A stretch of DNA of 64,000 nt. It comes from Fuscovulum sp. Lineage in GTDB: Bacteria; Pseudomonadota; Alphaproteobacteria; Rhodobacterales; Rhodobacteraceae. How positions within the stretch are numbered: position 1 is the first letter of the stretch; each line of letters begins with the position of its first letter. Both the position numbers and the translations under genes were made by a program. Positions 42,042-50,885 of this stretch are shown here, piece after piece. The stretch is taken from positions 1,570,501 to 1,634,500 of the forward strand of contig CP136571.1 in NCBI GenBank assembly GCA_035192965.1, in the 5' to 3' direction. The notes under the pieces are model-generated. The model did no database searches, was not told the origin of the DNA, and saw nothing but the letters and a program-made list of their open reading frames with translations.

Positions 42042-42779
42042 TCAGGAGGGAAGGGCGGTATCGTGGTCGTCGCGGGCGATGCGGTCCATCGCGGCAGTGA
42101 AGGCGGGAAGGACAGTGGCAGGCGGGCCATCCTGCACGATGCGCCCGGCATCGAGCCAGAGGATGCGGTCGGCCCCTGACAGGCTGGCAGGATCATGCGT
42201 CACGGTGATGAGCCGCTGCGGCAGGGCGGCAAGGCGACGGGTCAGGCGGGCCTGCGCGGGCAGGTCGAGCCCGGCGAAGGGTTCATCGAGCAGGATCGTC
42301 ACAGGCGCCATCATCAGCACCGCTTGGAGGCAAAGCCAGTGCCGCTGGCCCTGGCTGAGCGTGGCGGTGGAGGCCGTGGCCCAATGGGCGCGGCCCTCGG
42401 CCCCCAGAACGGCGCGGGCGGCGGCGCGGGCTGTGGCGTCGGTCTGGCCTTGCTGGCGCAGGCCGAAGGCAAGCTCTTCCTCCACCGTCGGGAACAGGAT
42501 CTGGTGATCGGGGTTCTGGAACAGAATGCCGAGGCGGGAGAGCATCTCTTTGCGGTCACGAAACGGATCGATCCCGTCCAGCGTCAGCGAACCGGTCGTG
42601 GGCGGGATCAGGCCCGCGAGCAGGCGCAGAAGGGTGGTCTTGCCCGATCCGTTGCGGCCAAGGATGCCGATGCGCGGCTCGGTCAGGGACAGGGTGAGGT
42701 CGGACAGCACGGGCTTGCCGCCCAGTTGGACGGTAACGCCGGTCAGTCGGAAACCGGGGGAGGTGGGCGCTGCGCTCAT
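42042..42779 (-). CDS. bioM: Biotin ECF transporter ATPase BioM
   Basis: A 245-aa ABC ATPase: Walker A GRNGSGKTT (about residues 41-49), Q-loop LGILFQNPDHQILFPTVEEELAFGL typical of ECF-type ATPases, signature LSQGQRHWLCLQAVL (an SxGQR variant), Walker B ILLDEPFAGLD and switch His VTHDP. It is the first gene of bioMNY. I looked for a BioR-type TTATxxATAA site upstream and saw none. Confidence 0.9.
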   Translation of the reverse strand: MSAAPTSPGFRLTGVTVQLGGKPVLSDLTLSLTEPRIGILGRNGSGKTTLLRLLAGLIPPTTGSLTLDGIDPFRDRKEMLSRLGILFQNPDHQILFPTVEEELAFGLRQQGQTDATARAAARAVLGAEGRAHWATASTATLSQGQRHWLCLQAVLMMAPVTILLDEPFAGLDLPAQARLTRRLAALPQRLITVTHDPASLSGADRILWLDAGRIVQDGPPATVLPAFTAAMDRIARDDHDTALPS

Positions 42780-42832
42780 GCAGGAGGCTTAGCGCAATGA
42801 AACGGGCCATTCCAGTTGGAACGGCCCTGTCT

Positions 42833-42853
42833 TTCATCTTGGCAAAAATACCC
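42833..42853 (-). repeat. GGGTATTTTTGCCAAGATGAA-type element, copy 1
   Basis: A 21-base sequence which, read on the minus strand, starts GGGTATTTTTGCC and ends AAGATGAA. It is placed 50 bases downstream of the gabT stop. A second copy with one extra base lies at 51731-51752, also downstream of a minus-strand gene. Confidence 0.65.
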
Positions 42854-42876
42854 AAATCCCCGCGATCCGAAGGCGA

Positions 42877-42909
42877 TCAGGCCCGATACTCAGGCCCGAT
42901 ACTCAGGCC
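42877..42909. repeat. Tandem 13-bp repeat at the gabT 3' end
   Basis: TCAGGCCCGATAC is repeated twice in direct succession (42877-42889, 42890-42902). A partial third copy (TCAGGCC) includes the gabT stop codon at 42903-42905. It looks like local duplication of the end of the gene. Confidence 0.75.
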
Positions 42910-44180
42910 TGCCGGGCTGCGGCGACCGACTCCTCAAGAATATCCATTGCCTCGGCGAAATGGGCGTCGGGGATGGTGATTGGGGCAAGGAAGCGCACCA
43001 CATTGCCATAGACGCCGCAGGTGAGCAGGATCAGCCCGCGCTTGAGCGCCTCGGTCCGCACACGGCCGGTAAAGCCGGCATCGGGTTCATGGGTGGAAGG
43101 GTTGGCGAATTCCACTGCCACCATGAAGCCCGGGCCGCGGATATCCACGATTTCGGGGGTGGTGGAGCGGATCGATTCCAGCCGCTGTTTCAGCCGCGAG
43201 CCGAGTTCATTGGCGCGGGCGCAGAGCTGTTCTTCCTCGATCACATCGAGCACGGCGTGCGAGGCGGCGATGCCCAGCGGGTTGCCGGCATAGGTGCCGC
43301 CAAGGCCGCCGGGGTTGGCGGCATCCATCAGTTCCGCCTTGCCGGTCACGGCAGCAAGCGGCAGGCCACCAGCCAGACCTTTGGCCATGGTGGTAAGATC
43401 CGCCGCGACGCCGTGCATTTCCATGGCAAAGAGATTGCCGGTGCGGGCGAAGCCTGTTTGCACCTCATCCGCGATCATGACGATGCCATGCTTGTCGCAC
43501 AGCGCGCGCAGGGCGCGGACCAGATCGGTCGGGGCTTCATAGAAGCCGCCTTCGCCCTGAACGGGTTCGAAAATGATGGCCGCGACGCGGTTCGGGTCGA
43601 GATCGGCCTTGAACAGCTTTTCGATGCCCTTCATCGAGTCTTCGGTCGAGATGCCATGCGGCCCCATCGGGAAGGGGACGTGGAAGACATCGGGCATCAT
43701 TGCGCCGAAGCCTTTCTTGTAGGGCTCAACCTTCCCGGTCAGCGACATGCCCATGAAGGTACGGCCGTGGAAGCCGCCGCCAAAAGCGATGACGGCGTTC
43801 CGCCCGGTGGCGATGCGGGCGATCTTCACCGCGTTTTCACAGGCCTCGGCCCCGGTGGTGACGAAGATCGTCTTTTTCGCGAAATTGCCTGGAACGGCAG
43901 CGTTCAGCCGTTCGGCAAGGTGGATGTAATTTTCATAGGGCAGAACCTGATGGCAGGTATGGGTGAACTTGGCCATCTGGGCGGTGACGGCGGCCATCAC
44001 CTTGGGGTGGCAATGGCCGGTGTTGACCACGGCGATACCGGCGGCGAAATCGATGTAGCGGTTGCCCTCGATATCCCAGATTTCCGCGTTCAGGGCGCGG
44101 TCGGCGTAGATCTGGGTCATCATTCCGACGCCGCGGGAAATGGCTTGATCCCGGCGAAGGGCGACTTCGGCATTCTGCAT
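42903..44180 (-). CDS. gabT: 4-aminobutyrate--2-oxoglutarate transaminase
   Basis: A 425-aa class-III PLP aminotransferase. GabT converts GABA to succinate semialdehyde. Visible features: GVGMMTQIYADRA, WDIEGNRYIDFAAGIAVVNTGHCHPKV, the cofactor-binding GAEACENAVKIAR and FGGGFHGRT, EPVQGEGGFYE, IADEVQTGFARTG, and the Schiff-base Lys in LTTMAKGLAGGLPLAAV. The phrase set matches GabT better than ornithine aminotransferases, but 5-aminovalerate or related substrates are possible. It stands alone, with no succinate-semialdehyde dehydrogenase gene beside it. Confidence 0.9.
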   Translation of the reverse strand: MQNAEVALRRDQAISRGVGMMTQIYADRALNAEIWDIEGNRYIDFAAGIAVVNTGHCHPKVMAAVTAQMAKFTHTCHQVLPYENYIHLAERLNAAVPGNFAKKTIFVTTGAEACENAVKIARIATGRNAVIAFGGGFHGRTFMGMSLTGKVEPYKKGFGAMMPDVFHVPFPMGPHGISTEDSMKGIEKLFKADLDPNRVAAIIFEPVQGEGGFYEAPTDLVRALRALCDKHGIVMIADEVQTGFARTGNLFAMEMHGVAADLTTMAKGLAGGLPLAAVTGKAELMDAANPGGLGGTYAGNPLGIAASHAVLDVIEEEQLCARANELGSRLKQRLESIRSTTPEIVDIRGPGFMVAVEFANPSTHEPDAGFTGRVRTEALKRGLILLTCGVYGNVVRFLAPITIPDAHFAEAMDILEESVAAARQA

Positions 44181-44368
44181 GATTGGGCTCCATCCTGCGG
44201 GGTCCGGCGCGGACCTGTCTTTGACGCCATTTGATCAAACTTTTGCGCGGGCTTCAATGACGAAGGCGACGCAGCACGGGCGGAATGCGCCGGGATGGGC
44301 GCGGGGATTTACTCAAGATTAAGGAATCAGCGCCATGCTTGCATCAAGGGCAGCAGAAGGCGGGCCAG

Positions 44369-45529
44369 ATGCGGGATTTCCAGGACGATGATCCGGTGGA
44401 TCGGCTGCGGCTGATCCGGTCGCGGCGGGTGGGGGCGGTGACCTTTCACCGGCTGGTGGCGGAACATGGATCGGTGCGGGCGGCGCTTGCCGCGTTGCCC
44501 GATGTGGCGCGCGCGGCGGGGGTGGCGGAGTACGCGCCCTGCCCGGTTGAGGTGGCGCGGCATGAGATGGCGCAGGCACGGCTGGCAGGTGCGGTGATGC
44601 TGGTGCCCGGTGGCCCCGGCTATCCGGCGGGGCTGGAGGAGATGCCGGACGCGCCGCCGATCCTTTGGGCGCGGGGCGATGTGGCGTGGCTGGCGCGGCC
44701 CATGGTGGCGATGGTCGGCGCGCGGAATGCGTCATCGCTGGGCGTGCGGATGGCGCGGCGGCTGTCAGCGGCGCTTGGTGCGGCGGGGCAGGTGGTCGTG
44801 TCGGGCCTTGCGCGCGGGATCGACACCGAGGCGCATGAGGCCGCGCTGGCCACCGGGACGGTGGCGGTGATGGCGGGCGGGGTGGATGTGATCTATCCCG
44901 AGGAGAATGCAGGTCTGGCCGGGCGGATCGCGCAGGCGGGATGCGTGATTTCGGAACAGCCCATGGGGATGCAGCCGCAGGCGCGGCATTTCCCGCTGCG
45001 CAACCGGATCATCGCCGGGATGGCGCGGGCCGTGGTGGTGGTGGAGGCGGCGGCGCGGTCTGGCAGCCTGATCACGGCGCGCGACGCGCTGGATCTGGGG
45101 CGCGAGGTGCTGGCCGTGCCGGGGCATCCCTTCGACGCGCGTGCCGCCGGGTGCAACATGCTGATCCGCGACGGGGCGGTTCTGGTGCGCAGCGCGGAAG
45201 ATGTGCTTGAGGCGATTGGCGCAGCGGGAGGGGGCCTTGGCCGGCCCGAGGGCGCGACGATCGAAGGGCAGGCTGTGGCGGCGGACCCGCCGGGCGCGGA
45301 AAAGCCGCTGGCAGGGTTGCCCGGCCCGGTGCCCGCACGACGGCCCCTGATCGAAGTGGCGGCGCTGCACGGCATGATTCTGGATCGGTTGGGGCCAAGC
45401 GCGGTGGCCGAGGATCAGCTGATTCGCGATCTGGACCTGCCGACCGAGACGGTGGCGCGCGAACTGGTGGCGCTGGAAATGGACGGACGCGTGCTGCGGC
45501 AGGCGGGCGGGTTGCTGTCGCGTTGTTGA
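44369..45529 (+). CDS. dprA: DNA-processing protein DprA
   Basis: A 386-aa protein that loads RecA on incoming single-stranded DNA during transformation. The Rossmann-like core is clear: MVAMVGARNASSLGVRMARRLSAALGAAGQVVVSGLARGIDTEAHEAAL, GGVDVIYPEENAGL, FPLRNRIIAGMARAVVVVEAAARSGSLITARDALDLGREVLAVPGHPFDARAAGCNMLIRDGA. A winged-helix (DML1-like) domain is at the C-terminus (LGPSAVAEDQLIRDLDLPTETVARELVALEMDGRV). The ATG at 44369 has GAAGG upstream. It is followed, after a 570-base gap, by topA, a common dprA-topA order. Confidence 0.94.
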   Translation: MRDFQDDDPVDRLRLIRSRRVGAVTFHRLVAEHGSVRAALAALPDVARAAGVAEYAPCPVEVARHEMAQARLAGAVMLVPGGPGYPAGLEEMPDAPPILWARGDVAWLARPMVAMVGARNASSLGVRMARRLSAALGAAGQVVVSGLARGIDTEAHEAALATGTVAVMAGGVDVIYPEENAGLAGRIAQAGCVISEQPMGMQPQARHFPLRNRIIAGMARAVVVVEAAARSGSLITARDALDLGREVLAVPGHPFDARAAGCNMLIRDGAVLVRSAEDVLEAIGAAGGGLGRPEGATIEGQAVAADPPGAEKPLAGLPGPVPARRPLIEVAALHGMILDRLGPSAVAEDQLIRDLDLPTETVARELVALEMDGRVLRQAGGLLSRC

Positions 45530-46101
45530 TCAGAGCGGGGGCGGAATAGGGCGTGCGGGACGTTGTGCCGCCCCTGGACCAGCGGCATGCGCGCCGACCT
45601 GTCGGGGGGCATGCGCGCGGCCCGGCCGGGCAGTGGGCTGGACACTGGGAGCGTGCGATGGCCTGTCGGAAAGGGTGCGGAACACATCGCCCCGCGGGAC
45701 ACATTGACGCGAGTGGGGCCTGCGAACCGCGTGCAAGATACAGGGCACGCCTACGAACTCCGCAGCCGGATACGGCACATTGGGCGCTTGCGGGGAAATG
45801 TGCACGCCTGAGGGATATCGGGCGAGGGTGCGGAGCTTACGGCGCGTGCGGTATATGCTGCAGGGCGAGCAAATGCAGGCTGGGCGCGGCAGCCTGGAAG
45901 CGGGCGGGTATACGAGCAACTGCGGGCTGGGCGAGGCAGCCTGCAAGCGGCTAGGTATAAGCGGCGGGCAAGCCGCATCGGGTATGGCGCGCGCCTACCT
46001 TTTTCCGGCCGGGAGGGCGGTCATATGGCTGCATTGACAAGCGCAGGGGTTCGCCCACATGGTGCCGCGCTGTTGATCCGGGCTTATGAAGGGAATTTTT
46101 T
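45530..46101. other. Gap between dprA and topA with degenerate repeats, no credible gene
   Basis: This 570-base interval has several open frames of 70-130 codons in overlapping phases, but none has a ribosome site or protein-like composition (Arg/Ala/Gly/Cys-rich). It contains recurring words of the GGGTATA, GGATATCG, GGATACGG type at roughly 40-50 base spacing, most clearly the pair at 45877-45959. The ribosome site of topA (AAGGGAA) lies at its end. Confidence 0.6.
45877..45959. repeat. Degenerate direct repeat, two 36-bp copies
   Basis: 45877-45912 and 45924-45959 match at 30 of 36 positions (core GGCTGGGCG and GGCAGCCTG, ending in GGTATA), with a 47-bp offset. Each copy also contains a small palindromic GGCTG/CAGCC pair. 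Confidence 0.7.
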
Positions 46102-48714
46102 ATGGCTGTTGTCGTTGTGGAAAGCCCGGCGAAGGCCAAGACGATCAACAAATACCTTGGGTCTGATTACACGGTTCTGGCGTCTTATGGCCATGTGCGC
46201 GACCTGCCTGCCAAGGATGGATCGGTCGATCCCGAGCAGGATTTCCGGATGGAATGGGAAGTTGCGCCGGAATCGAAAAAGCATGTCCGCGCGATTGCCG
46301 AGGCGCTGAAAACCGATGACACGCTGATCCTTGCCACCGACCCCGACCGCGAGGGCGAGGCGATTTCCTGGCATTTGCAGGAAGCGCTGGCCACGTCGAT
46401 CAAGAAGGGCAAGAAGGTTTCGCGCGTCACCTTTAACGCGATCACCAAAGAGGCGGTGACCAAGGCGATGAAGGAACCGCGCCAGGTGGATGAGGCGCTG
46501 GTTGATGCCTATCTCGCGCGGCGTGCGCTGGATTATCTGGTGGGATTCACCCTGTCGCCCGTGTTGTGGCGCAAGCTTCCCGGGGCGAAATCGGCCGGGC
46601 GTGTGCAATCGGTTTGCCTGCGCCTGATCGTCGAGCGCGAGATGGAGATCGAGGCTTTCCGCGCGCAGGAATATTGGACGGTAAAGGCGGTGCTGGCCAC
46701 GCCAAGGGGCCAGGAATTCGAGGCGACGCTTTCGGTTCTGGGCGGAAAGAAACTGTCAAAATTCGACATTCCGACGGCGGAAGCGGCCGAATTGGCAGTG
46801 CAGGCTGTCACTTCGCGAACATTGGCGGTGCAATCGGTGGAGGCCAAGCCCGCCACCCGCAACCCCTGGCCGCCCTTCATGACATCGACCCTCCAGCAAG
46901 AGGCCAGCCGGAAATACGGCATGGGTGCCAAGGCCACGATGAGCGCGGCGCAGCGGCTCTATGAGGCGGGGCATATCACCTATATGCGGACCGATGGCAT
47001 CGACATGGCGCCGGAGGCGGTGATGGCCGCGCGGGACGAGATCAAGCGCCGTTTCGGGCCGACCTACGTGCCCGACAGCCCGCGCATGTACAAGAACAAG
47101 GCCAAGAACGCGCAGGAAGCGCATGAATGCATCCGCCCCACGGATATGGCGGCGGGGCCGGAAAAGCTGCGTCTTGTCGAGGCGGATCAGAAGAAGCTGT
47201 ACGAGCTGATCTGGAAGCGCACGATCGCGAGCCAGATGGCCGCGGCGCGGATGGAGCGGACGGCGGTCGATGTGGCCAGTGCCGACGGGCAGGTGGTGCT
47301 GCGCGCCAATGGGCAGGTGGTGCTGTTTGACGGGTTCCTTGCCGTGTATGACGAGGGGCGCGATGATGATGGCGAGGATGAGGGCCGTCTGCCGCAGGTG
47401 ATGCAGGGCGAGGGCGTGGACAAGCGCGCCGTGACCCCGGATCAGCATTTCACCCAGCCACCGCCGCGTTACACCGAGGCGACGCTGGTCAAGCGGATGG
47501 AAGAGTTGGGGATCGGGCGACCGTCGACCTATGCCAGCATCATCGGCACGATTCAGGACCGCGAATATGTGCGCAAGGACAAGAACCGCCTGATCCCCGA
47601 GGACAAGGGGCGGCTGGTGACGGCGTTCCTGACCAACTACTTCCGCCGCTATGTGGATTTCGATTTCACCGCCGATCTGGAAAGCCAGCTGGATGACGTG
47701 TCGGCCGGAGAGCGGGATTACAAGGAAGTGCTGTCGCGCTTCTGGCGCGATTTTTCGGCCGCGATTGCCGAGACGGCCGATCTGCGCATCAGCGAGGTGC
47801 TGGAAAAGATCGACGAATTCCTCGCACCGCATCTGTACCCCGCACGCGCCGATGGAAGCGATCCGCGGGTTTGCCCGGTCTGTGGCACAGGGCGGTTGAA
47901 CCTGAAGACCGCGCGGTCGGGCGGGGCCTTCATCGGCTGCGGCAATTACCCGGAATGCCGCTATACCCGCCCGATTGGCGGCGGTGAGGAAGGCGGCGCG
48001 CTTTCCGCCGATGGCACCGTGCTGGGTCTGGATGCGGATGGCCAGCCGATCAGCCTGCGGGCGGGGCGGTTCGGGCCCTATGTCCAGAAGGGCGAGGCCA
48101 CGACCGAGGCACCCAAGCCGCCGCGCGCCAGCCTGCCGAAGGGATGGTCACCCGAAAGCATGACGCTGGAACGCGCGATCCAGTTGCTGACGTTGCCGCG
48201 CCCGATCGGGCCGCATCCCGAGGATGGGCAGTTGGTCGAGGCGAGCATCGGGCGATTTGGCCCCTATGTGAAGCATGGGTCGGTTTACGCCAATATCCCG
48301 GATGTGGAGGAGGTCTTTACCATCGGGATGAACCGCGCGGTCGAGGTTCTGGCGCAGAAGGCTACGCGGGGACGCGGTGCATCGGCACCGGCAGGGCCGT
48401 TGCGCGTGTTGGGCGCGCACCCTGATGGCGGCGAGGTTCAGGTGATGCCGGGCAAGTACGGGCCTTATGTGAAATGGGCCAAGGTGAATGCGACCCTGCC
48501 CAAGGATCTGGATCCCGAGGCGGTGACGCTGGATGAGGCGCTGGCGCTGATCATCGAGAAGGCCGGTAAATCGGGTGGCAAGAAGGCCGCGAAACCCAAG
48601 GCGGCAGCGAAACCGAAGGCTGCCGCAAAGCCCAAGACTGCCGCCAAGCCGAAGGCCGCGGCGAAGAAGCCAGCGGCGAAGAAGCCCGCCACGAAGAAGG
48701 CCGCCGCCGAATAG
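46102..48714 (+). CDS. topA: DNA topoisomerase I
   Basis: An 870-aa type IA topoisomerase that relaxes negative supercoils. The Toprim domain (VVVVESPAKAKTINKYLG, ATDPDREGEAISWHL) is followed by the core with catalytic Tyr at about residue 294 in GHITYMRTDGIDM, and by KRMEELGIGRPSTYASII and RYVDFDFTADLESQLDDV. One four-Cys zinc ribbon (CPVCGTGRL, FIGCGNYPECRYTRPI, about residues 590-625) is followed by three zinc-less repeats of the LxAGRFGPYVQKG type. The C-terminal tail of about 45 residues is made of Lys-Ala-Pro repeats (KPKAAAKPKAA), probably for DNA binding. The tail is typical of GC-rich Alphaproteobacteria. Confidence 0.97.
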   Translation: MAVVVVESPAKAKTINKYLGSDYTVLASYGHVRDLPAKDGSVDPEQDFRMEWEVAPESKKHVRAIAEALKTDDTLILATDPDREGEAISWHLQEALATSIKKGKKVSRVTFNAITKEAVTKAMKEPRQVDEALVDAYLARRALDYLVGFTLSPVLWRKLPGAKSAGRVQSVCLRLIVEREMEIEAFRAQEYWTVKAVLATPRGQEFEATLSVLGGKKLSKFDIPTAEAAELAVQAVTSRTLAVQSVEAKPATRNPWPPFMTSTLQQEASRKYGMGAKATMSAAQRLYEAGHITYMRTDGIDMAPEAVMAARDEIKRRFGPTYVPDSPRMYKNKAKNAQEAHECIRPTDMAAGPEKLRLVEADQKKLYELIWKRTIASQMAAARMERTAVDVASADGQVVLRANGQVVLFDGFLAVYDEGRDDDGEDEGRLPQVMQGEGVDKRAVTPDQHFTQPPPRYTEATLVKRMEELGIGRPSTYASIIGTIQDREYVRKDKNRLIPEDKGRLVTAFLTNYFRRYVDFDFTADLESQLDDVSAGERDYKEVLSRFWRDFSAAIAETADLRISEVLEKIDEFLAPHLYPARADGSDPRVCPVCGTGRLNLKTARSGGAFIGCGNYPECRYTRPIGGGEEGGALSADGTVLGLDADGQPISLRAGRFGPYVQKGEATTEAPKPPRASLPKGWSPESMTLERAIQLLTLPRPIGPHPEDGQLVEASIGRFGPYVKHGSVYANIPDVEEVFTIGMNRAVEVLAQKATRGRGASAPAGPLRVLGAHPDGGEVQVMPGKYGPYVKWAKVNATLPKDLDPEAVTLDEALALIIEKAGKSGGKKAAKPKAAAKPKAAAKPKTAAKPKAAAKKPAAKKPATKKAAAE

Positions 48715-48801
48715 GCAGCGCGTCGATCCGGCAGGCAAGGCACTGGACAGGCCGCTCTGCCCCGGCTTCATTCGGGGCGTGGTGGGAGAATCGAGGGTGC
48801 G

Positions 48802-49857
48802 ATGCGTGCGGGTTTGATAGCGGGTTTGGTGCTGATGGCCGGACAGGCCGAGGCGGGGCTGACCTTGTGCAATGACGGGGGCGACCGTGCCTCGGTCGCC
48901 ATTGCCTATGCGGCTGAGGGTGTCTGGACAAGCGAGGGTTGGTGGGGGATCGAACCCGGGGCCTGTGCCGTGGTGCAGGCGGGCGATTTGCAGCAGCAGC
49001 ACTATTATTACACGCTGTCAGGCACGGATTTCGCGGGTGAAGGCTTTGCCTTTTGCACGAAACCCGACGCCTTTACCCTGACCGGGGCGGATGGCGATTG
49101 CGCCGGCCTTGGGGCGGAGAGCCGGGCCTTTGCGCATATCGACACCGGGCCGGAGGCGACGGATTTCACCTTCCGTCTGGCGGCGGGAAATGCGGGCAAG
49201 CAGGCAGATGCCGCCGCGCCTGTTTTTGATGAGATTCCGTTGCAGGCCGAAGATGTGGCCTCATTGCTGGATTCGGCTGCGATGCCGAGTTTCGAGCGCG
49301 GGGTGTTGGGCGAGCCCTTTTTGGTGGATGCGATCCTGCAGGGTTGCGGGCCGACCGAGGGCCGGGATGCCTGTACCTTCTATGCCGAGGGGGCACGCTG
49401 GATTGCCACGACCTCTGGCCAGAGCAATCCGGCGGCGATGCAGGCGATGGCGGCCTTGCCGGTAGGGGCGGCGTTGCGGGTTTCGGGCGACTTGCTGTCA
49501 TTCGGGGATATCACGGCCGAGGCGGCGATTGCCTCGCTGGAACAGATCGAGGACCCTTATGCCGCTCAACGTGCGGCGATGCAGGGCAATTGGGTCAGCG
49601 CCGATGATCCGCAAAGCCAGGTGCAGATTGCCGGGTCGGAATGGACCGACATTTATGGCGATGAGCTGTTGGCTGTGGCGATCCTGACGCTGTCGGACAG
49701 CTGCGGTGAGGCGCAGGGCGGCGTGCTGCTGAGCCAGCAACGGATGGGGTATGACCCTGCGGATATGCAGTGTTATGAGGTGCTGTCGGTGGACGGCGAC
49801 CGTATGGAGCTGTCCTATCTGGGGCGCGGGAACACGCTCGTTTACGTGCGTCCCTGA
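48802..49857 (+). CDS. Exported DUF1036 domain protein
   Basis: A 351-aa protein with a signal peptide (MRAGLIAGLVLMAGQAEA) and, right after it, a DUF1036 module of about 100 residues (GLTLCNDGGDRASVAIAYAAEGVWTSEGWWGIEPGACAVV, with three Cys). The rest is a Glu/Asp-rich region with SxQSNPAAMQ and a C-terminal domain containing GNWVSADDPQSQVQIAGSEWTDIYGDELLAVAILTLSD, which resembles small lipocalin-like periplasmic modules. The function is unknown. The gene overlaps the convergent choV by 16 bases. Confidence 0.75.
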   Translation: MRAGLIAGLVLMAGQAEAGLTLCNDGGDRASVAIAYAAEGVWTSEGWWGIEPGACAVVQAGDLQQQHYYYTLSGTDFAGEGFAFCTKPDAFTLTGADGDCAGLGAESRAFAHIDTGPEATDFTFRLAAGNAGKQADAAAPVFDEIPLQAEDVASLLDSAAMPSFERGVLGEPFLVDAILQGCGPTEGRDACTFYAEGARWIATTSGQSNPAAMQAMAALPVGAALRVSGDLLSFGDITAEAAIASLEQIEDPYAAQRAAMQGNWVSADDPQSQVQIAGSEWTDIYGDELLAVAILTLSDSCGEAQGGVLLSQQRMGYDPADMQCYEVLSVDGDRMELSYLGRGNTLVYVRP

Positions 49858-50885
49858 CCACGCGGGTCGATCAGCCGCGCCATCAGGGACGGCGCGCGGA
49901 TCAGGCCGATGGGGTGGCCGTCGTCGGTCACCTGCAATTCCGCCGCGCCTTCGGAGAGCATGGTCATCACCGTGCGGACCGGGGTTTCGCAATCCACGCT
50001 GGGGCCGGTCGAGGCCCCGGCCTCCATCACGTCGCGCGCGGTCAGCACCGAGAGCGGGTTCATATGGGCCACGAAATCGGCGACGTATTCGCTGACCGGG
50101 TTGGCGATGATTTCCCGCGCGGTCCCGCATTGGACGATGCGGCCACCCTCCATCAGAGCGATGCGGTTGCCGAGCTTGAACGCCTCATCCAGATCGTGGG
50201 ACACGAAGACGATGGTGCGTTTCAGTTTGGATTGAAGATCAAGAAGCTCGTCCTGCAACCGCGCGCGGATCAGGGGATCGAGCGCGGAGAAGGGTTCGTC
50301 CATCAGCAGGATCGGGGCCTGGGTCACGAAGGCGCGGGCAAGGCCCACGCGTTGCTGCATCCCGCCAGACAGTTCGCCCACCTTGCGGTCGGCCCAGGCG
50401 GTAAGGTTTACCAGCGCAAGCTGTTCATCCACCTTGGCGCGGCGACCCTCGACAGGGATGCCCGCGAGTTCAAGGCCGAGGCCCACGTTTTCGCGCACCG
50501 TGCGCCAGGGCAGGAGGCCGAATTGTTGAAACACCATGGCGATGCGCGACAGGCGCAATTCGCGCAGGGTGGCGGGGTCCGCCTTGGTGACGGAAACCAT
50601 TTTGTTGCCGTCCCAGACCCGCACCTCGCCCCGCACCACGGGGTTGAGCGCATTGACGCCCCGCAGCAGGGTGGATTTGCCCGAACCGGACAGGCCCATG
50701 AGGACCAGAATCTCGCCTTCGGCCACGGTGAGGGTGCAGTCATGCACGCCCAGCACCTGCCCGCAGGCCTGCTGCACCTCGGCCCTTGTCTTGCCGTCAT
50801 CCATCAGGGGAAGGGCGCGGTCGGGGTTGTCGCCAAAGACGATGGAGACACGGTCGAATTCTACTGCGTTGCGTGTGGCGGTCAT
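49842..50885 (-). CDS. choV: Choline/glycine betaine ABC transporter ATP-binding protein
   Basis: A 347-aa ATPase of the osmoprotectant type. It has Walker A GLSGSGKST, Q-loop MVFQQFGLLPWRTV, signature ELSGGMQQRVGLARAF, Walker B ILLMDEPFSALDPLIRARLQ and switch His VSHDLDEA. The Q-loop wording LLPWRTVxENVxxGLE is that of OpuAA/ProV/ChoV proteins. The C-terminal 70 residues form a partial CBS-like segment (DCETPVRTVMTMLSEGAAELQVTDDGHPIGLI). Together with choW and choX it builds a high-affinity choline importer next to the bet genes. Confidence 0.93.
   Translation of the reverse strand: MTATRNAVEFDRVSIVFGDNPDRALPLMDDGKTRAEVQQACGQVLGVHDCTLTVAEGEILVLMGLSGSGKSTLLRGVNALNPVVRGEVRVWDGNKMVSVTKADPATLRELRLSRIAMVFQQFGLLPWRTVRENVGLGLELAGIPVEGRRAKVDEQLALVNLTAWADRKVGELSGGMQQRVGLARAFVTQAPILLMDEPFSALDPLIRARLQDELLDLQSKLKRTIVFVSHDLDEAFKLGNRIALMEGGRIVQCGTAREIIANPVSEYVADFVAHMNPLSVLTARDVMEAGASTGPSVDCETPVRTVMTMLSEGAAELQVTDDGHPIGLIRAPSLMARLIDPRGQGRT

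Noticed and set aside
42780..42902. BioR operator before bioM
   Set aside because: No TTATxxATAA-type palindrome is present in the gap.
45553..45954. A 133-codon frame between dprA and topA
   Set aside because: Arg/Gly/Cys-rich translation without family-like sequence, several equally long overlapping frames, no ribosome site, and it covers degenerate repeats.
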